Positions 46,042 to 58,939 of a stretch of DNA of 64,000 bases are shown one piece after another. A program made the translations under genes and the position numbers. Under the pieces are notes generated by a model, which ran no database searches, was not told where the DNA came from, and saw only the letters and a list, made by a program, of their open reading frames with translations. The DNA is from Cycas panzhihuaensis (Eukaryota > Cycadophyta): NCBI GenBank assembly GCA_023213395.1, contig CM041465.1, positions 110,553,741-110,617,740 of the forward strand, given 5' to 3'. Every line of letters begins with the position of its first letter. The first letter of the stretch is position 1.

Positions 46042-46463
46042 TCAGAGACGGTCATCAAGAAGAGGGAGGTGATGCTCAAAGATGAGGCAGACAAGGATGT
46101 CCGCCTCAACATTTAGGGCCTGAGGGATGTGTTGGATATTGACAGACAAAAAATAAGCCAATAGGGACTTAGCGGTCAAAGTGAGGGCTCTTAGGCATGG
46201 GCATCACACCTAGTAGGCTTGGTGAGATGGGACACCACAACCTGTGAGTCACAAAATAGGACGATGGGTCTGTGGGGGGAACATAGTGCATCAGTGAGGT
46301 CTTCAATAACGACTGTGTATTCAGCTTCGTTATTAGTGGCATTAGGGAGGAAGATTTCATAATGCAAGAAATCATGTCTAGAAGGGTCACAAAGAATCCA
46401 TGTGGTAGCAGAAGGACCGAGATTACCATGGCTTCTGCCATCGGTAAAGATGTGGAGTGCCAT
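46042..46463 (-). pseudogene. Archaeal-type RNase H of E, free-standing frame
   Basis: ATG at 46463 opens MALHIFTDGRSHGNLG (catalytic Asp), then WILCDPSRHDF, ATNNEAEYTVVIEDL (Glu) and LFCDSQVVVSHLT with the third catalytic Asp intact. A one-base deletion follows at about 46200, and the equivalent TGA stop is at 46044-46042 (422 bases against 423 in B and G). Start and end positions are shared by all three copies. Confidence 0.8.
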
Positions 46464-46867
46464 AGGTGTAAAGCAAAGTACCCCAGCAGGAAAAGATGTG
46501 ATGGAGTCAACAATGTAGAAGGGACACGATGATGTAGAGTAACTAAGAAAAGGGAGTCAAATGGCTAGTAATGAAGGTCAAAATAAGGGCAGGAGGACCT
46601 AGTGGTGAGGCTACCCAAAGGTGAAGTAGGCTATCCAACTAGTGGGAAAGATAGGGTAGAGGAAAGGCCCCTCTAGGGCACCAAAACTTGCTTAAAAAAG
46701 CAAAAGGTAATCCTGAACAGAGGGAGCACTCCTTTTGGGAGATCCAGAGGCATGAACGATCTACAAAAATGAATCCAGAGTGGTGAAATGGGCCAAACAA
46801 GTATAAATAAGGGAGCATAATTCATATTCCTTTTTGTGAACACACAGAATATCTCTTTTGCCATCAC
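46464..46867 (-). other. Upstream flank of the aRH frame in E, truncated
   Basis: It aligns in reverse with 25030-25396 of B. The alignment ends at about 46867, where plus-strand LTR sequence starts, so E is broken here and its antisense gene and pol are not in the window. Confidence 0.6.
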
Positions 46868-47281
46868 TTCTTCCCACCTAGACCCGCCTTAGGTTAGTTG
46901 GCCTAGGGAGGTCTATTTGCGCTTATCTCACACTCGCTTACCATTCACCCATGCCTATTGCACTAGTGCCACATTCCTTTCTCATAGGAATCCCTTTTCT
47001 CCATGGGTCTCTCCTCTTCCTTCTAGCCATCCAAGGGTGGGGGGACCTCATCTTCTAGGGTTGTCCAAGATACCTTACGTGTATCTTGCCCTTCAAACCA
47101 AGAACCAAACTACCTTGAGGAAGTTGTGCACCATTCCTGAGTCCTGAACCTATGTTTCGACATGCTGACACACTGTGTGAGTGTTTCCTCCACTTGTAAA
47201 ATTACATTCTTATTCTGGTATATATCGTTGATTACCCTAATCTTTATTGAGTATAATTACTATCCCATAGACGCAATTCCA
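46868..47281 (+). repeat. LTR tail fragment, plus strand
   Basis: About 410 bases equal to the last part of the family LTR (it matches the end of the E LTR in reverse and 48700-49222 of F). It ends at the true LTR end, GACGCAATTCCA, but is followed by LTR middle sequence instead of a PBS. It is a rearranged fragment. Confidence 0.65.
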
Positions 47282-49222
47282 CCCTCCATCTTTCCTTGTC
47301 TATCCTCCATACCTTCTTTCTCTTCCCTGGTTTCTCCAAGGAGGCAACAAGGGAGAGGTCCCAAAAGAGTGAGAGAGAGGAGCTAAGGCAGGTTCCATAA
47401 CCCAGTAAGGCCTTCTCCTCGATGGCAAGGCCCTTCTCCCTTTTTCCTCTCAACCCCTTTCTCCCCTTTTCCTCTTCCTCCTCTGTGCTTCCCTTGGGAT
47501 ATTAAAGAGCCCTTAAAAGAGAGGCCATCGCTAATAGCAACATATGCAACCCATTACTGCACTTTCTCTAGCCTTGTAAGCCTTGCATAGGCAGGGATTA
47601 TAGCCCCCATTCATACCCCACCTTGCCTTTGGGTGTTAGATTAACTTTGGGTTGCAAAAGTTGCACATCACAACTTTTACAACATTAGCAACATTTGCAG
47701 CCTTTTTGTAGCCTATTATCCATACATTTAGCCCTTATTATTCTGTCTTTACCTACTATTCATGTATTTGGGTAGTATGAAGGTGTGTGTTTTAGAGGGT
47801 TAGCCATTCCAAGGCTAACCACCTCCATCCATTTTCTTGTCTTGCTTGTATAGAGAAGGTTGGAAATTGTCTCTTAACTAAATGTTTCACTTGATTAACA
47901 TACTTTGCTTGTATTACTTTATGCACTTTGTATACATATATATCTCATACCCTAGTAACCCCTTAGGAAAGGGAAATACTTCTTTATTAAGGTTCTCGTT
48001 ATGATTCCTATGGAGGAGAAGGAAGCACGTTGACTTGGGTACATCCTTCTCCTTTATTCCCTTATCACTTTCTAATCTTTTTACAAAGCCATTTCCTTTT
48101 TTCTTTTTTGTCCTTTCCTATTGAACTTGGGGAAGGTAAGGAAGCCCTAACATCACTGCCCTACATCACTCATGTTTGGGGAAAGGAAGAGAAAAGCAAG
48201 TGCAACACGAGGGAACATATTCATTCGGCTACACAATCTTCTAGGTGCACCACCACTTTTTTCTCATCGCTCTCTTTCTCTTGTTTAAAGTCTATTTGTT
48301 TGCATACGTAGAATACAAAGGGGAAAAGAGCAAAGAAATAAACTTGCGTTCATCATTTGCATGGGCTTGCTTCATTTATTCATCTAGGAAAGTTCATGAA
48401 GTAGGAATCACATTCCTGCACTTCCTTACTTGAATGCATGTCCCTCTGCTTGGCCTTACCCCTCTTGCATGCACGTTTACAACTGTTTGGCTAGCCTCTT
48501 TATTTTTTTTTCTTTAATTAGAAAACAAAAGGAGAGTGAGGTTGTTATATTAGAGAGTAAATAAGAGCATATTTATTAGTTTATGGTTTTCTCCCTATTT
48601 TCAATAAATATAATGACATATTTATCACTTCAACACAATACATAGAAGACTAAACCCTTCACACTCAAAATAGTGGATACCCTTTTCACCGTTGCCTCAC
48701 ATCCCTAAGCCTGCCTTGGGTATATTAGCCTAGGGAAGACCTTACCTCTAGGTCATTGCCCCCCATCTTATCATACCTATAGTAGCTAAGTAGTCTTAAC
48801 ACCCTTCCTTTTGGATTGGTTCTACTCGTGGGGTGGACATCTAATCTCCCTTCCACAAGCATGTGCGTCCCACACTATTTGTTCAAATACACCTCATTCA
48901 TACCCTCTTCCTTCTATGAAGAGCCATTCTCTCATTTGACTTTACCTCCATCCTTCATCCATCCAAGGATAGGAGGACCTACTTCTTGAGGTTATGTGTC
49001 AAACTACGGATATCCCTCACTCTTTCCACCCTCAGAACCAAAGCTGAGTTACCCAGAAGAGAGTTGTACGCCATTCACAGGTCCCAAACCTGTATTCTAA
49101 TGTGTGAACTCCTTGTACAAGTGATCTCTTTCACTTACTGGATTGACCTTAGATCCTGAAACTCTTTACTGATTGATCCAATCCTAACCAAGTGTGGTTA
49201 CCATCCCATAGATGTGATTCCA
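47282..49222 (+). repeat. 5'-truncated LTR of element F
   Basis: The sequence matches the D LTR from about 1190 bases after its start to its end (GTGATTCCA at 49222). The first third, with dyad, hairpin and TATA box, is missing, so this LTR has lost its promoter block. Confidence 0.75.
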
Positions 49223-49243
49223 CTAGCGACCTTGCTAGGGACC
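49223..49243 (+). other. Primer binding site of F
   Basis: CTAGCGACCTTGCTAGGGAC follows the LTR, the family PBS with two G-to-A changes. Confidence 0.65.
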
Positions 49244-49480
49244 TGCCAGTAAGGGATCAATCCTTCCTTCTTTCTTGTTGGTGCTATTTCCTCTTGGTAG
49301 CTCTCCCTTTTAGTTTTGTTAGGCAGCCCCTAACATGCACACCACTTTATCTCTCCTACTTTCTTTAAGCCCATAGGCAAAACTTACGTGTGATAATTCT
49401 CACGTTGCTTATAAAGTCTACCTCCATTGTTGGAAGTCTCCTCATACCACTCCCTTGGCAGGTCAGATCCTGATTTGACT

Positions 49481-51183
49481 ATGGAAGGATTCCCCTCAGA
49501 TTAGGCATATCATGCCTATATGTCTGAATCACATGAGCCTTCTACTTCTTTTCAAGGGTCCACCCAAGAGGGCAAGGACATTATCTTTTACCTGGGTGAC
49601 TAGCAACACCCACAACTCCACCATCTCTCTACTCATAAAGTAGAGGTTTCATCCCCTCTAGAGTTTCACCATCACAATGGTAACTCTTATGAGGATCATC
49701 CTATGAAGTCCACTTCGTATGAGGTTCCATCTACCTCTTATGATCAAGCCAATACCCTTCCTACTAATGTAGTGGAAGCCCTTAGCCAATGCTTCCAAGC
49801 TATGTGTCTCCAACCATATCCTAAGTGATTTGAGAGCATCTTGCGAAGCATTGCACCTCCTTCTTCTACATCTGCCTTACCTTGCTTATCCCATTCAACT
49901 TCCCTATCCACGATGAGCCTACCTCTTATTTCATATTCTTCTCCCCATAATTTATATTCCTTAGGGACTACCCAAGGCCTGCCCTCTTCCTAACTCAGGT
50001 TGAGAATACCCCTGTCTAGTCAAATGATTATTCCTCCTCTGATAATAGTCTATCCACCACTTGCTAGATCTTGGAGACTCGTATGTGCCCCTACTTCTAG
50101 CTGTGTGGGGCCCACCCCCATATACTCTCAAATTCAACCTAGGGATTCTTCCCTTTACGTGCCTCCAGGTTACACCTATCAACCATGAGGGAACGATAAG
50201 GGAAACTCCCTTTTAGCTTTTGGGGTTGACCCTTTGCACCCATATGGGGTCGTACCACCCATAGGTGGCCTAGATGGGAAAAACTTAGTTCCTCACCTCT
50301 CTTTTCCATCATCCTATGTTACACCTCATGTTGTGCCTTTACAAGGAGGGCAAGCCCCCTCCCAAGGCACTTTCCCTTAAGCTCCTTTCCAATAAGGAGC
50401 ATTTTCTTATGAAGGAATGGGATAATCACACCCATCTGCTCCTATGTATGCCCTTTGAATGTGGGATTTGTATCTTCTCACCAAATGATGGAAGGACAAC
50501 ATCCGCTTTTGAACCAAAACCTCCAAGGAGGATTTGGGTAATCTTGTCCACCACCTCTTCTAACTTCCATTGACCCTATAGTGTAGTCAAGGGTACACCC
50601 CTTTATGGACTATAGATTGACACCCCTATCCATCGAGGCGCTAAGAACCAACTTACCGCCTCACCCTCCTAAAGTTCCCAAATTTGATGGGACCTTGTCA
50701 CATGACCCAACAAAGTATGTATGTAGGTTTTCTATAGCATGTATTGATTACTAGACCTATGACCACATTCTTATAAAACTTTTCCCACAATCTCTTCAAG
50801 GCGATGCCCTTAAGTGGTTCTATCTCACCACCGGCACATTTTATTTTTTCATTCCAATAACTTGTGGATGAATTCATCAACTATTTTGATGTAGCCCGTT
50901 CATTTGAGAGTGGGATGAAAGCCCTCTTGTCTCTCAAACAAGGTCATGATGAGATGAATTGTGACTTTGTGAGACGCTTTCATAACCTTTTTCACTCCAT
51001 GAAGGTAACTTTACCTGAGGAGTTAAAGAGGGACCTCTTTGTTAATGCTCTTTGCCCAAAAGTCCATATTGAAGTCCTTAAAATAGGGGTAATGATATGT
51101 GACTCTGCCATAGCTAATTGCTTGGCACTTGAGGCAATTAAGATCCAAGCTAGACTTAATAAGCCTCTAAAGCCCTCACAATA
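49481..51183 (+). pseudogene. Gag of F, broken
   Basis: ATG at 49481 opens MEGFPSD, then stop. Reading through, the Ser/Pro-rich N-terminal part ends around 50188, and the core follows with a KWF motif near 50815 and a 106-residue open piece (50864-51184) reading DEFINYFDVARSFESGMKAL, KQGHDEMNCDFVRRFHNLFH and KRDLFVNALCPKVHIEVLKI. Stops and frame changes are frequent. The knuckle follows near 51430-51500 in a region shortened by a deletion. Confidence 0.78.
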
Positions 51184-52139
51184 ATGTGGGGTACCTCCAC
51201 CACCCCAAGAGACTAAAATCCAACAGCCTGCCAGGTCTTCTTCCCATCTGACTGAGAAGACCTTGGATCCTCTCACTTCTACTATATGTTCATTCAAACA
51301 TACCATGAAGGAGCTCAAACTCTAGGCCCCTTTGTCCCCTACTTCCCATAAACTAGTCCTCTAAGCTTCTCAAGCTGCTCCCCTCAAGGATGGAAACTCC
51401 TAATCTTCTCAAGTGAGGAAGCTTGATTCCTCCTTCCATCCATGGGGAATGTTTCCATGAAGATTCATAATGCTGGGCCCAACACCCTATAGCTATCCCA
51501 CAATGTGATTCTTCTCCCAAATGGGCATCTAGGCCCAATGTAGACCAACCCACCCATAAAGATCCCTTTCCTAAATATGGGGAGTGTGATCGCAATAACC
51601 AATAAAAGGCTAACCAAAATAGAGGAAGATCCCCAAACCCTCGCCCGTCGCAAGCCAAGGGGAAGGGTGTGAGGAAATCATCCTCTTCCTTTGGTTCTCC
51701 TGACCATCACACTCCTTGATCCTCTCGATCTTGAAATAAGGGAAGGAGAGCCATTTCGATGCTTGAGACTATACCGTTATACACCTAAACATAGTCCTAA
51801 GCAACTAAAGGGGCAAATGGTGCCTCTTCATCCACATCTTACCTTAATCATCTTCTAGAGGTCACTCCTCTAGAAATCTCGGTGCTTCCTAAGACCGTTC
51901 CCATGTACCCTGGCCATTACGATTTTTGAAGGGTACTTCCCCGACCTACCATGAAGAGGAAGCCCTTCTCTATCATTGAAGAGCTCCACACCATCGCCAC
52001 GGGGATGTCCTTGATGGATGTCTTGAGAAGTTGTCTTAAGTAATGCACTCTTCTCCTTGAAGCTCTTGGCCAACAAGATGCTTCTATCCATGCAGTAGGC
52101 ACCACCTCCCATGGACCACCTGTCATCTCATTCAATCCC

Positions 52140-52560
52140 TAAGATCTCCCATCTCCCAGTGAATAGGAGAAGCTTTTATATTACCATTCATCATTACCAT
52201 TAACACCCTTGATTTTATCATATAGAGGACCATCATAGGTAATGGCTCCTTAGTTAATGTTATGCCTACGTGCATGCTCAAGGAGTTGGGCATAGTAACT
52301 CATGACTTTGTCCCTTAGAAATACCAAGGGTATGACAGGACTAAGAAGTCCCCCTTAGGGATAGTCTCCCTTTCCCTTACCCTATGAGGGAGGACCCTTT
52401 CTGTCGATGTTATTGTACTTAATATCGATGTGGAGTATAACTTCTTGTTAGGTCAACTGTGGCTTGACCAAATGGGAGCAATTTGCTCTTCACATTAGGG
52501 GCAACTCAAATTTGTCCATGAAGGACGAGTTAAGGTTATCACATATGAGCCTATGCCATC
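52140..52560 (+). pseudogene. Protease of F
   Basis: Reading through stops: TIIGNGSLVNVMP (catalytic Asp replaced by Gly), a YQGYDRTKKSPLG stretch, VDVIVLNIDVEYNFLLGQLW and QLKFVHEGRVKVI. Same architecture as B and D. Confidence 0.65.
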
Positions 52561-53297
52561 TCATAGTTTGATGATGAAGATAGCGATCTTGAGGAGGCTA
52601 TCCCTTCTCTCTTTTTTAGGAGACTGGCCTTCATTAATCAGAACCTATGCCTTGTCATGAGCTAACCCTAGTAAGGTTTGTCCCTATTGGTATAGGCAAT
52701 TACGGTTACTTAGCCATCATGGGTGATTTCAAGTTAGATAGCGAGGGTTATGAGCCCCCTCCTTAGTGTGTTACCCTGGTTTCACATACATGTAGGGAGA
52801 TATCTTGATTGGATATTCCTACTCCTCTTCATTCTACATTGGCTCTCGAGATGCTGGTTTCAAACCAACCACTTCTTTTATCTTTTCACCCTTCCTGAGT
52901 GGCTTTGCGTAGGCATCTGCATCCACGAGCCACTTGTAGAGGTACTTCTTCTTCACGCCCTAGATCCTCACCAAGGACTAGAGCCACTCCTACTCAAACA
53001 TGACCTTTGCACGTGATCCATTGTGTGATAGGCCCACTACACTCATTTGGTTTTGACCAAAACTATTTTTCTTATAGGCCTAGGTACATAGGGCCTACCC
53101 TTCGTTATCTATCTCCATTTTACGTATGACCACTTCTTTCTCTCTCTTCACTCCAAAATTAGCCTAAACTACCATCCTAGGCATGTTCCCATTCCCCTTA
53201 GTCATAGGTGGAATGGTGGTTTAGGTTGGCTCTCTTGCTCCTTTTGGGTTCCTCCCATGGAACCCCTTGTCCCCCTTTCTCTACGGGGCCCATCTTC
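52561..53297 (+). other. Linker and deletion junction of F
   Basis: The first part keeps the linker phrase RFVPIGIGNYGYLA. From about 53150 the sequence matches the post-integrase spacer of B (GCCTAAACTACCATC, CTCCCATGGAACC). The lost part corresponds to about B 18,700-21,650. The exact junction, near 52,800-53,100, is not resolved by eye. Confidence 0.6.
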
Positions 53298-56217
53298 TAT
53301 TTCCCAGCTCCTAGGAATGGGTTCTTGGAAAGTTGACGAAGGTAAGTATAGGTATGGTTTAATCCTTTGCATTTACAGTTTCTCTAGAAAGGTAGATAGA
53401 AGCACCATTTCATTGCATTGCTGACTAACACATTTGAACGATCACCTTGCACCCATTGCTTGATCATGCTGCTTGTCATTCTCTCAGCCTATGATGATCA
53501 GTGGGACATACATCCCCATGGCACTAAAAAACCCTCCTATGCACCTCCATATTATCCTTAGCACCACTTAACTTGTGTGATCTGTCACACCCTATGCCAT
53601 ATCACAGCCCTTAGCACCCCGCTGAGTGCGATTAGTTGATCCTTATGTTAGTTATTGGTTTCCTAGGAGTCCTGCCACTTCGATACCCTATCCAGTTTAG
53701 GTCATCTTCTCTATTTGACTGTCCCCAGCCATCTGGATAGAGGGTCGAGCCCTCCTAGGCCTAGGGTACCCCCTTTAAGACTCCTACGCATCCTTCTTTT
53801 AGCCTATTTTGATCTCTGTCACCACACCACAGGAAATGTCATGGTACCATGGTAAACTTTGTGGTACCACAAAGTTTGTCATAGGGCGACTACTATAACC
53901 TATTTTTTAAAACCTTCCATGATAAATTTCATTTTTTCTTGAAATTACCACGTGGCTTTGACACCTCTTATGTACTACCTCAATCCTAATCATCCATTCA
54001 GCCTAGGGTTAGGTATAAATCCCAAAATAACCTCATTTTCCACCCTCTTCTTCCACCTTCCTTTCTCTCTTCTCTCTCTTTCACAGGAGTTTTTTGTAGG
54101 AGCGCCCTGCAATGTTAAAGTTCCCTATGTTCCATCCTAATATCCACCTATTATAGCTCTGATTTGCGATAGTAGGCTCACCAACTAACATCTCCAAGCA
54201 AGGATTCATACCCAAGTTCAGCCTCCCTGCCCTTCTTATAGCTTTCAGTGAAATTGTTTCTAGATTGTAGCACCTTCTTAAGGAGAACCTGTAAGCATAC
54301 TAGATCTTCTATTTTTTGCTACTTTCAGGGGTAGATCTGCTTCCTACACAACCCATCAGGTATTTTCCATTATTGTTCCATATCTTTCCTTAGGTTTGTC
54401 TTGTAAAAGGTTAGGTCTTTGAGCATATCATTCCTTTCCTTGTTTTCTTTACTATAAACAAGAGGTATTCCTCCATTCCTTGTCTTCTTGCTCTTTTGAT
54501 CTCCCTATCCTCTCCTAGTTTTTTCCAAGGAGGTTGCGGGAGAGGACCCATAAAGAGTGAGTGAAAGGAGCCAAGGTAGGATCTGTACCCACTAGGCCTA
54601 CTCCTCAAGGGTAAACCCCTTCTCCTCTTTCCTCTCCTTCACTTGTGCCTCTCTTGGGTCACTGGGGAGTCTTTGGGATTTGACTTGTGCTAGATATCAG
54701 CATATCCAGCCCTTACTGCATTATTTCTAGGCCTACATAACCCTTTTGGGTAGCTCTTCCAACCTCAAATGGTGTCCTTTATTCATCCTTGGTCCTAGCA
54801 TAGCCAATGTTGCAATTCACTGCACGTAGCATACTTATAACATAGAAAACTTTCATATACCTCATAGTGTTCATCTCCTTTACTGTCCACTACCAATAGT
54901 GTACTTGTTAGAGAGTTATCCATTCTAAGGCTAACCTCCCCTTGCTTTAGCTTGTGTTGTTGGTTTTCTTGGGAGGTTATAGAGTTACTTTTGGTGGAAG
55001 ATTACCTAACTTGAAACATTCTAACTTGCAACATTTCAACGTTTTACTTTTGCATAAGTATACATATATTGGCTTAGTATCTTGGCAACCCCTTTGGAAA
55101 GGGCAAAGAATTTTGTGATTGTAGGTTTATCATGCTATTTGTGGAGAAAGGTAAACAGAGACAATCCAAGTGCATTCCTTGGCCTCCCTCTTCTTTGGTT
55201 GTTCTGTCCTTTATATAGTTCATTTTTCCTTTACATTTTCTTGCTTCTTTTCTTTCATCTTTGGGGGAGGTAAGAAAACCCTTAAGCTGCTCATGCGATG
55301 GGAAAAGGGAAAAGAGGAAGCAGGCATAACACAAGGTGAAGATCATGTTTTAGCTACATCATTCTTCTAGGTACACCCCTCTCATTCCATAGGTCTTTTG
55401 TGTTTCTTCTAGCTTATATGCTTGCATAAGAGACATAAGGGAAATATAGTAAAAGGGAACCAATTCACATCATCATCTTGAACATTAGTTTGTATTCTAG
55501 GAAAGAGCATTCATTAAGGGTTACCCCCATCCCTCTTTCATCTAATTGCATCACTGTGCACTTTGCATGACATCTTGGTTTATCTCTTTGCTTCTCTTTC
55601 CTTTGTTTGAAATGAAATGAGAGCGAGGATCTACTTTTGAGAGAGAAAGTATATTTATTGTTCTTTATACCTGTGTGCTTAGTTTACCTCTCATTTGTAG
55701 ACATACGACTAGTCTTTATTTCATTATTGTGTATAGAGACTAGACCTCTTCATGCATAGAGTGACAAGAACTCTTTCCACTACCACTCTTTATCCATCCA
55801 ACTTTTCCTCTAAGTGGATTAGTTCTTAGAGGATCCATCCCCTAAGATCTCTTTTGTACTTTATCATACGTACATACACCTCATCTACATCCCTTAGCTT
55901 TCTTTCCATGAAGGCCTACTCTCTCATTGGGCCTTTCCTTCCCCTTCTGACCATCCAAGGGTGAGAAGACCCTTGCTTTGAGTTTACTCAAGTAACCAAG
56001 GACATCCCTCACCTACAATCCCCTTCAAAGTCAAAAGAGAAGTTACCTTGAGAAAGTTGTACACCATTCATTGGTCATGAACCTATGTTTTGATGCATGG
56101 ATGCCCTATGTGGGTGCTTCCTTGCACTTATTGGTTTGATCCCTTTATCTTGGAGCCTTCCCTTACTTGTATTCATTCCAACTAAGTGTAGTTACCATCC
56201 CCATAGACGTAATTCCA
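53298..56217 (+). repeat. 5' LTR of element G
   Basis: 2920 bases, starting TATTTCCCAGCTCC (TG changed to TA) and ending GTAATTCCA. It contains a perfect 24-base palindrome at 53854-53877 with centre GGTACC, the hairpin near 53916-53954 and TATAAATCCC at 54014. The five bases to the left, TCTTC, would be the target duplication. The partner is beyond the window. Confidence 0.85.
53854..54023 (+). promoter_or_regulatory. LTR promoter block (G 5' LTR) with perfect 24-base palindrome
   Basis: The arms AAACTTTGT and ACAAAGTTT flank GGTACC with no mismatch, the best preserved dyad of the family. Hairpin and TATAAAT follow in the family order. Confidence 0.65.
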
Positions 56218-56239
56218 CTAGCGACCATACTGGGGACCC
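56218..56239 (+). other. Primer binding site of G
   Basis: CTAGCGACCATACTGGGGAC follows the LTR end. Only the second base of the core differs from the family pattern. Confidence 0.72.
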
Positions 56240-56473
56240 GCCAATAAGGGAATTAGTCTTTCTCCCTTTTCTGTTGGTGTTACTACCTCTTGGTAGCTCT
56301 CCCTTTTGATTTTATTGGGTAGCCCCTAATGTGTGTATAACCTTGTTTCTTTGTTCTTCTAGCACATAGGTAGGACTTATATGCGATGATTCTTATGTCA
56401 CTTACGAGGCCTACATCCATTACTAGAAGAGCCTTCATATCATTTCCTTCCTACATCGTATCCTGATCTGATC

Positions 56474-58165
56474 ATGGAGGGATCTCTTTCAAATTGGGCA
56501 TACCATGCTTATATGTCTGATTCCTTAGAGCTACCTTCTTCTTTCTGAGGGTCCACTGAAGGAAGTGCAGTCCCCATTTACTTTCTGGGTGACCAACGAG
56601 AGCCCCAATCTCACCATTTCTCTACTCAAGGAGTAGAACCTTCATCTCCTTTAAAGCTTCACCATCCCCATGGTTATTCTTATGAGGACCATCCTGCAAG
56701 ACCTACTTTGTATGAGGCTCTTTCTACCTCTTACGATCAGGTAGATACCCCTCCCGTTGATGTAGTAGAAGCTTTAAGCTAATGTTTCCAAGTTGCTCAT
56801 CTCCAAACACACACAAAGTGGTTTGAGAACATCTTGCAAAATGTTCTGCCATCTTCTTCTACATCTCCTTCACCTCACTCATCTCGTTCAGCTACTTTAC
56901 CCATGATGAGCCCACCTTTTACATCTTCTTCTTCTCCCCATGGTATTTGTTCCTTTGGGACTACTCAGGGCATGTCATCTTCCCAACTTGGGTTGAGCAT
57001 ACCCCCAACTAGTCAAATCAGTAGTCCTCCTCCTACCATTATTTATCTACCTACTAGACCTAGGGAACCCACATGTCCCCTCACTTCTAGTCATGTGGGG
57101 TCCATGCCCACACAATCCTAATACCAACCTAGTTCTCTCTACCTACCTCCCGGTTACACTACTCAACCGTGGGGGCATGGTAAAGGAAATCCCCTACCTA
57201 CTTATGGGGTGGACCCTCTGCATCCTTATGGGGTCGCACCACCCACAAGTGGCCTATACAGGAAGAATTTAGTCCCTTACCCCTCCTTTCTGCCATCTTG
57301 TATGTCACCTTACATCACGCCTTTTTAAGGAGAGCCAACTCCTTCCCAAGGCACATTCCCTCAAGATCCTTTTTAAAAAGGAGTGCTCTCTCTAGGAGGG
57401 ACAAGTACGTCATACCTATACATTCCCATGTAAGTTTCTTCAAATGTGGGATTCACACCTTCTCACTAAGTGGTAAGAGGATAACATCCCTCTTTGAACC
57501 AAACCCTCTAAGGAGGATTTGGCTAAACCTACCCACCATCATTTCCAACTTCTGTTGACCCTATAGTCCAGACAAGGGTATGTCCCTTTATAAACTATCG
57601 GTTAAGCCCATTATCTGTTGAGGCACTAAGAACTAACTTACTGCCTCACCCCCTTGAAGTCCCTAAATTTGATGGGACTTCATCACAAGACCCAGTAGAG
57701 CATATTCGTAACTTCTCTATGGCATGCATTGACTACTAGGTGTATAACCACATCCTTGTGAAACTATTTCCATGGTCTCTTCAAGGCGATGCCGTTAAAT
57801 GGTTTTATCACCTACCCGTACATTCTAACTTCTCATTCTAGTAGCTCATAGATGAGTTCGTCAACTATTTTGATGTGGCTCATCGATTTGAGAGTGGAAT
57901 AAAATCCCTTTTGTTGCTTAAACAAGGTCATGATAAAATGAATCATGACTTTGTGTGGCGTTTCCATGACCTTCTTCATTCCACTAAGGCTACTTTACTT
58001 GAGGAGTTGAAGAGGGACCTTTTTGTCAATGCCCTTTGCCCATAAGTCCACGTAGAAGTCCTCAAGATGGGGATGAGTACATGTGACTCCACCATAGTGA
58101 AGTGCTTGGCACTCAAGGCCATTAAGATCTAGTATGGACTCAAGAAACCTCTAAAGTCCTCACAA
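56474..58165 (+). pseudogene. Gag of G, broken
   Basis: ATG at 56474 opens MEGSLSNWAYHAYMSDSLE. The Ser/Pro/Thr-rich N-terminal part stays in this frame to about 57121. The core follows with PKFDGTSSQDPVEH, GDAVKWFYHLP near 57795, FVNYFDVAHRFESG and KRDLFVNALCP (to about 58045). Stops and frame changes inactivate it. Confidence 0.8.
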
Positions 58166-58424
58166 CGACGCGAGGTACCACCACCACTAAAAGAAACAAA
58201 AACTCAACAACCCACTAGGTCTTCTTCCTATTCTACCAAGAAGACGCTAGACCCTCTTACTTTAGCTATACATTCATTCAAACGTACTATGAAGGAGCGC
58301 AAGCTTCAAGGTCCTTCATCTCCCACATCTAACAAGTCAATTCACCAGGCTTCGCAAGCTGCTCCTTCCAAGGGTGGCAATACCTAGTCCTCTCAAGTGA
58401 GGAAACCTGATTCCTCCCTTGAGA

Positions 58425-58500
58425 AAAAGTGGTGCTCCATCCATGGGGAGTGCTTCTATGATGATTTGCAGTGTCAGGTATAGCATCCCAAGGCTACCCC
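58425..58500 (+). pseudogene. Zinc knuckle region of G
   Basis: KKWCSIHGECFYDDLQCQV retains three Cys and the His, the best knuckle of the four copies. Confidence 0.65.
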
Positions 58501-58939
58501 GCAATGTGACTCCTCCCCCAAATGGGCATCTAGGCCTAACTTAGACCAGCCCGTTCATAGAGATCCCTTCCCTAAACATGGGGAACATGATCGTAACCCC
58601 CAATAGCATAATAATTGGAACTAAGGGAGGCATCCAAACCACTGCCCTTCACAAGCCAAAGGGAAGGGTGTGAGGAATTCATAATCTTTCTTGGGTTCCC
58701 CAAATTGACATATCCCTTCACCTTCATGATCCTAAAATAAGGGAAAGAAGGTCATTCAGTTGCTTGAGACCACCCTATTATACATCTTAACCTGGTCTCA
58801 AGTGATCAAAGAGGTGAATGATGCCTTTTCATCCATATCTCACCTTGATCCTCTTCTAGAAACTTCTCTTCCAGAAGCCCTCACACTCCCCATGACCATT
58901 CCTGTGCATCCTAGTCATTATGAATTTCGAAGGATTTTC

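Larger units (their letters stand above)
47282..53297 (+). mobile_element. Ty3/gypsy element F, RT-to-integrase deleted
   Basis: F has a truncated 5' LTR, PBS, gag, zinc knuckle and protease. After the protease linker (to about 52,800) the sequence passes within a few hundred bases to the segment that follows integrase in B. RT, RNase H and integrase are absent. It is cut at 53297 by the LTR of G. Confidence 0.75.

Noticed and set aside
48030-48433. Membrane-protein-like small frames in the F LTR
   Set aside because: Phe/Leu-rich translation of the pyrimidine-rich LTR middle. No homology or conserved frame.
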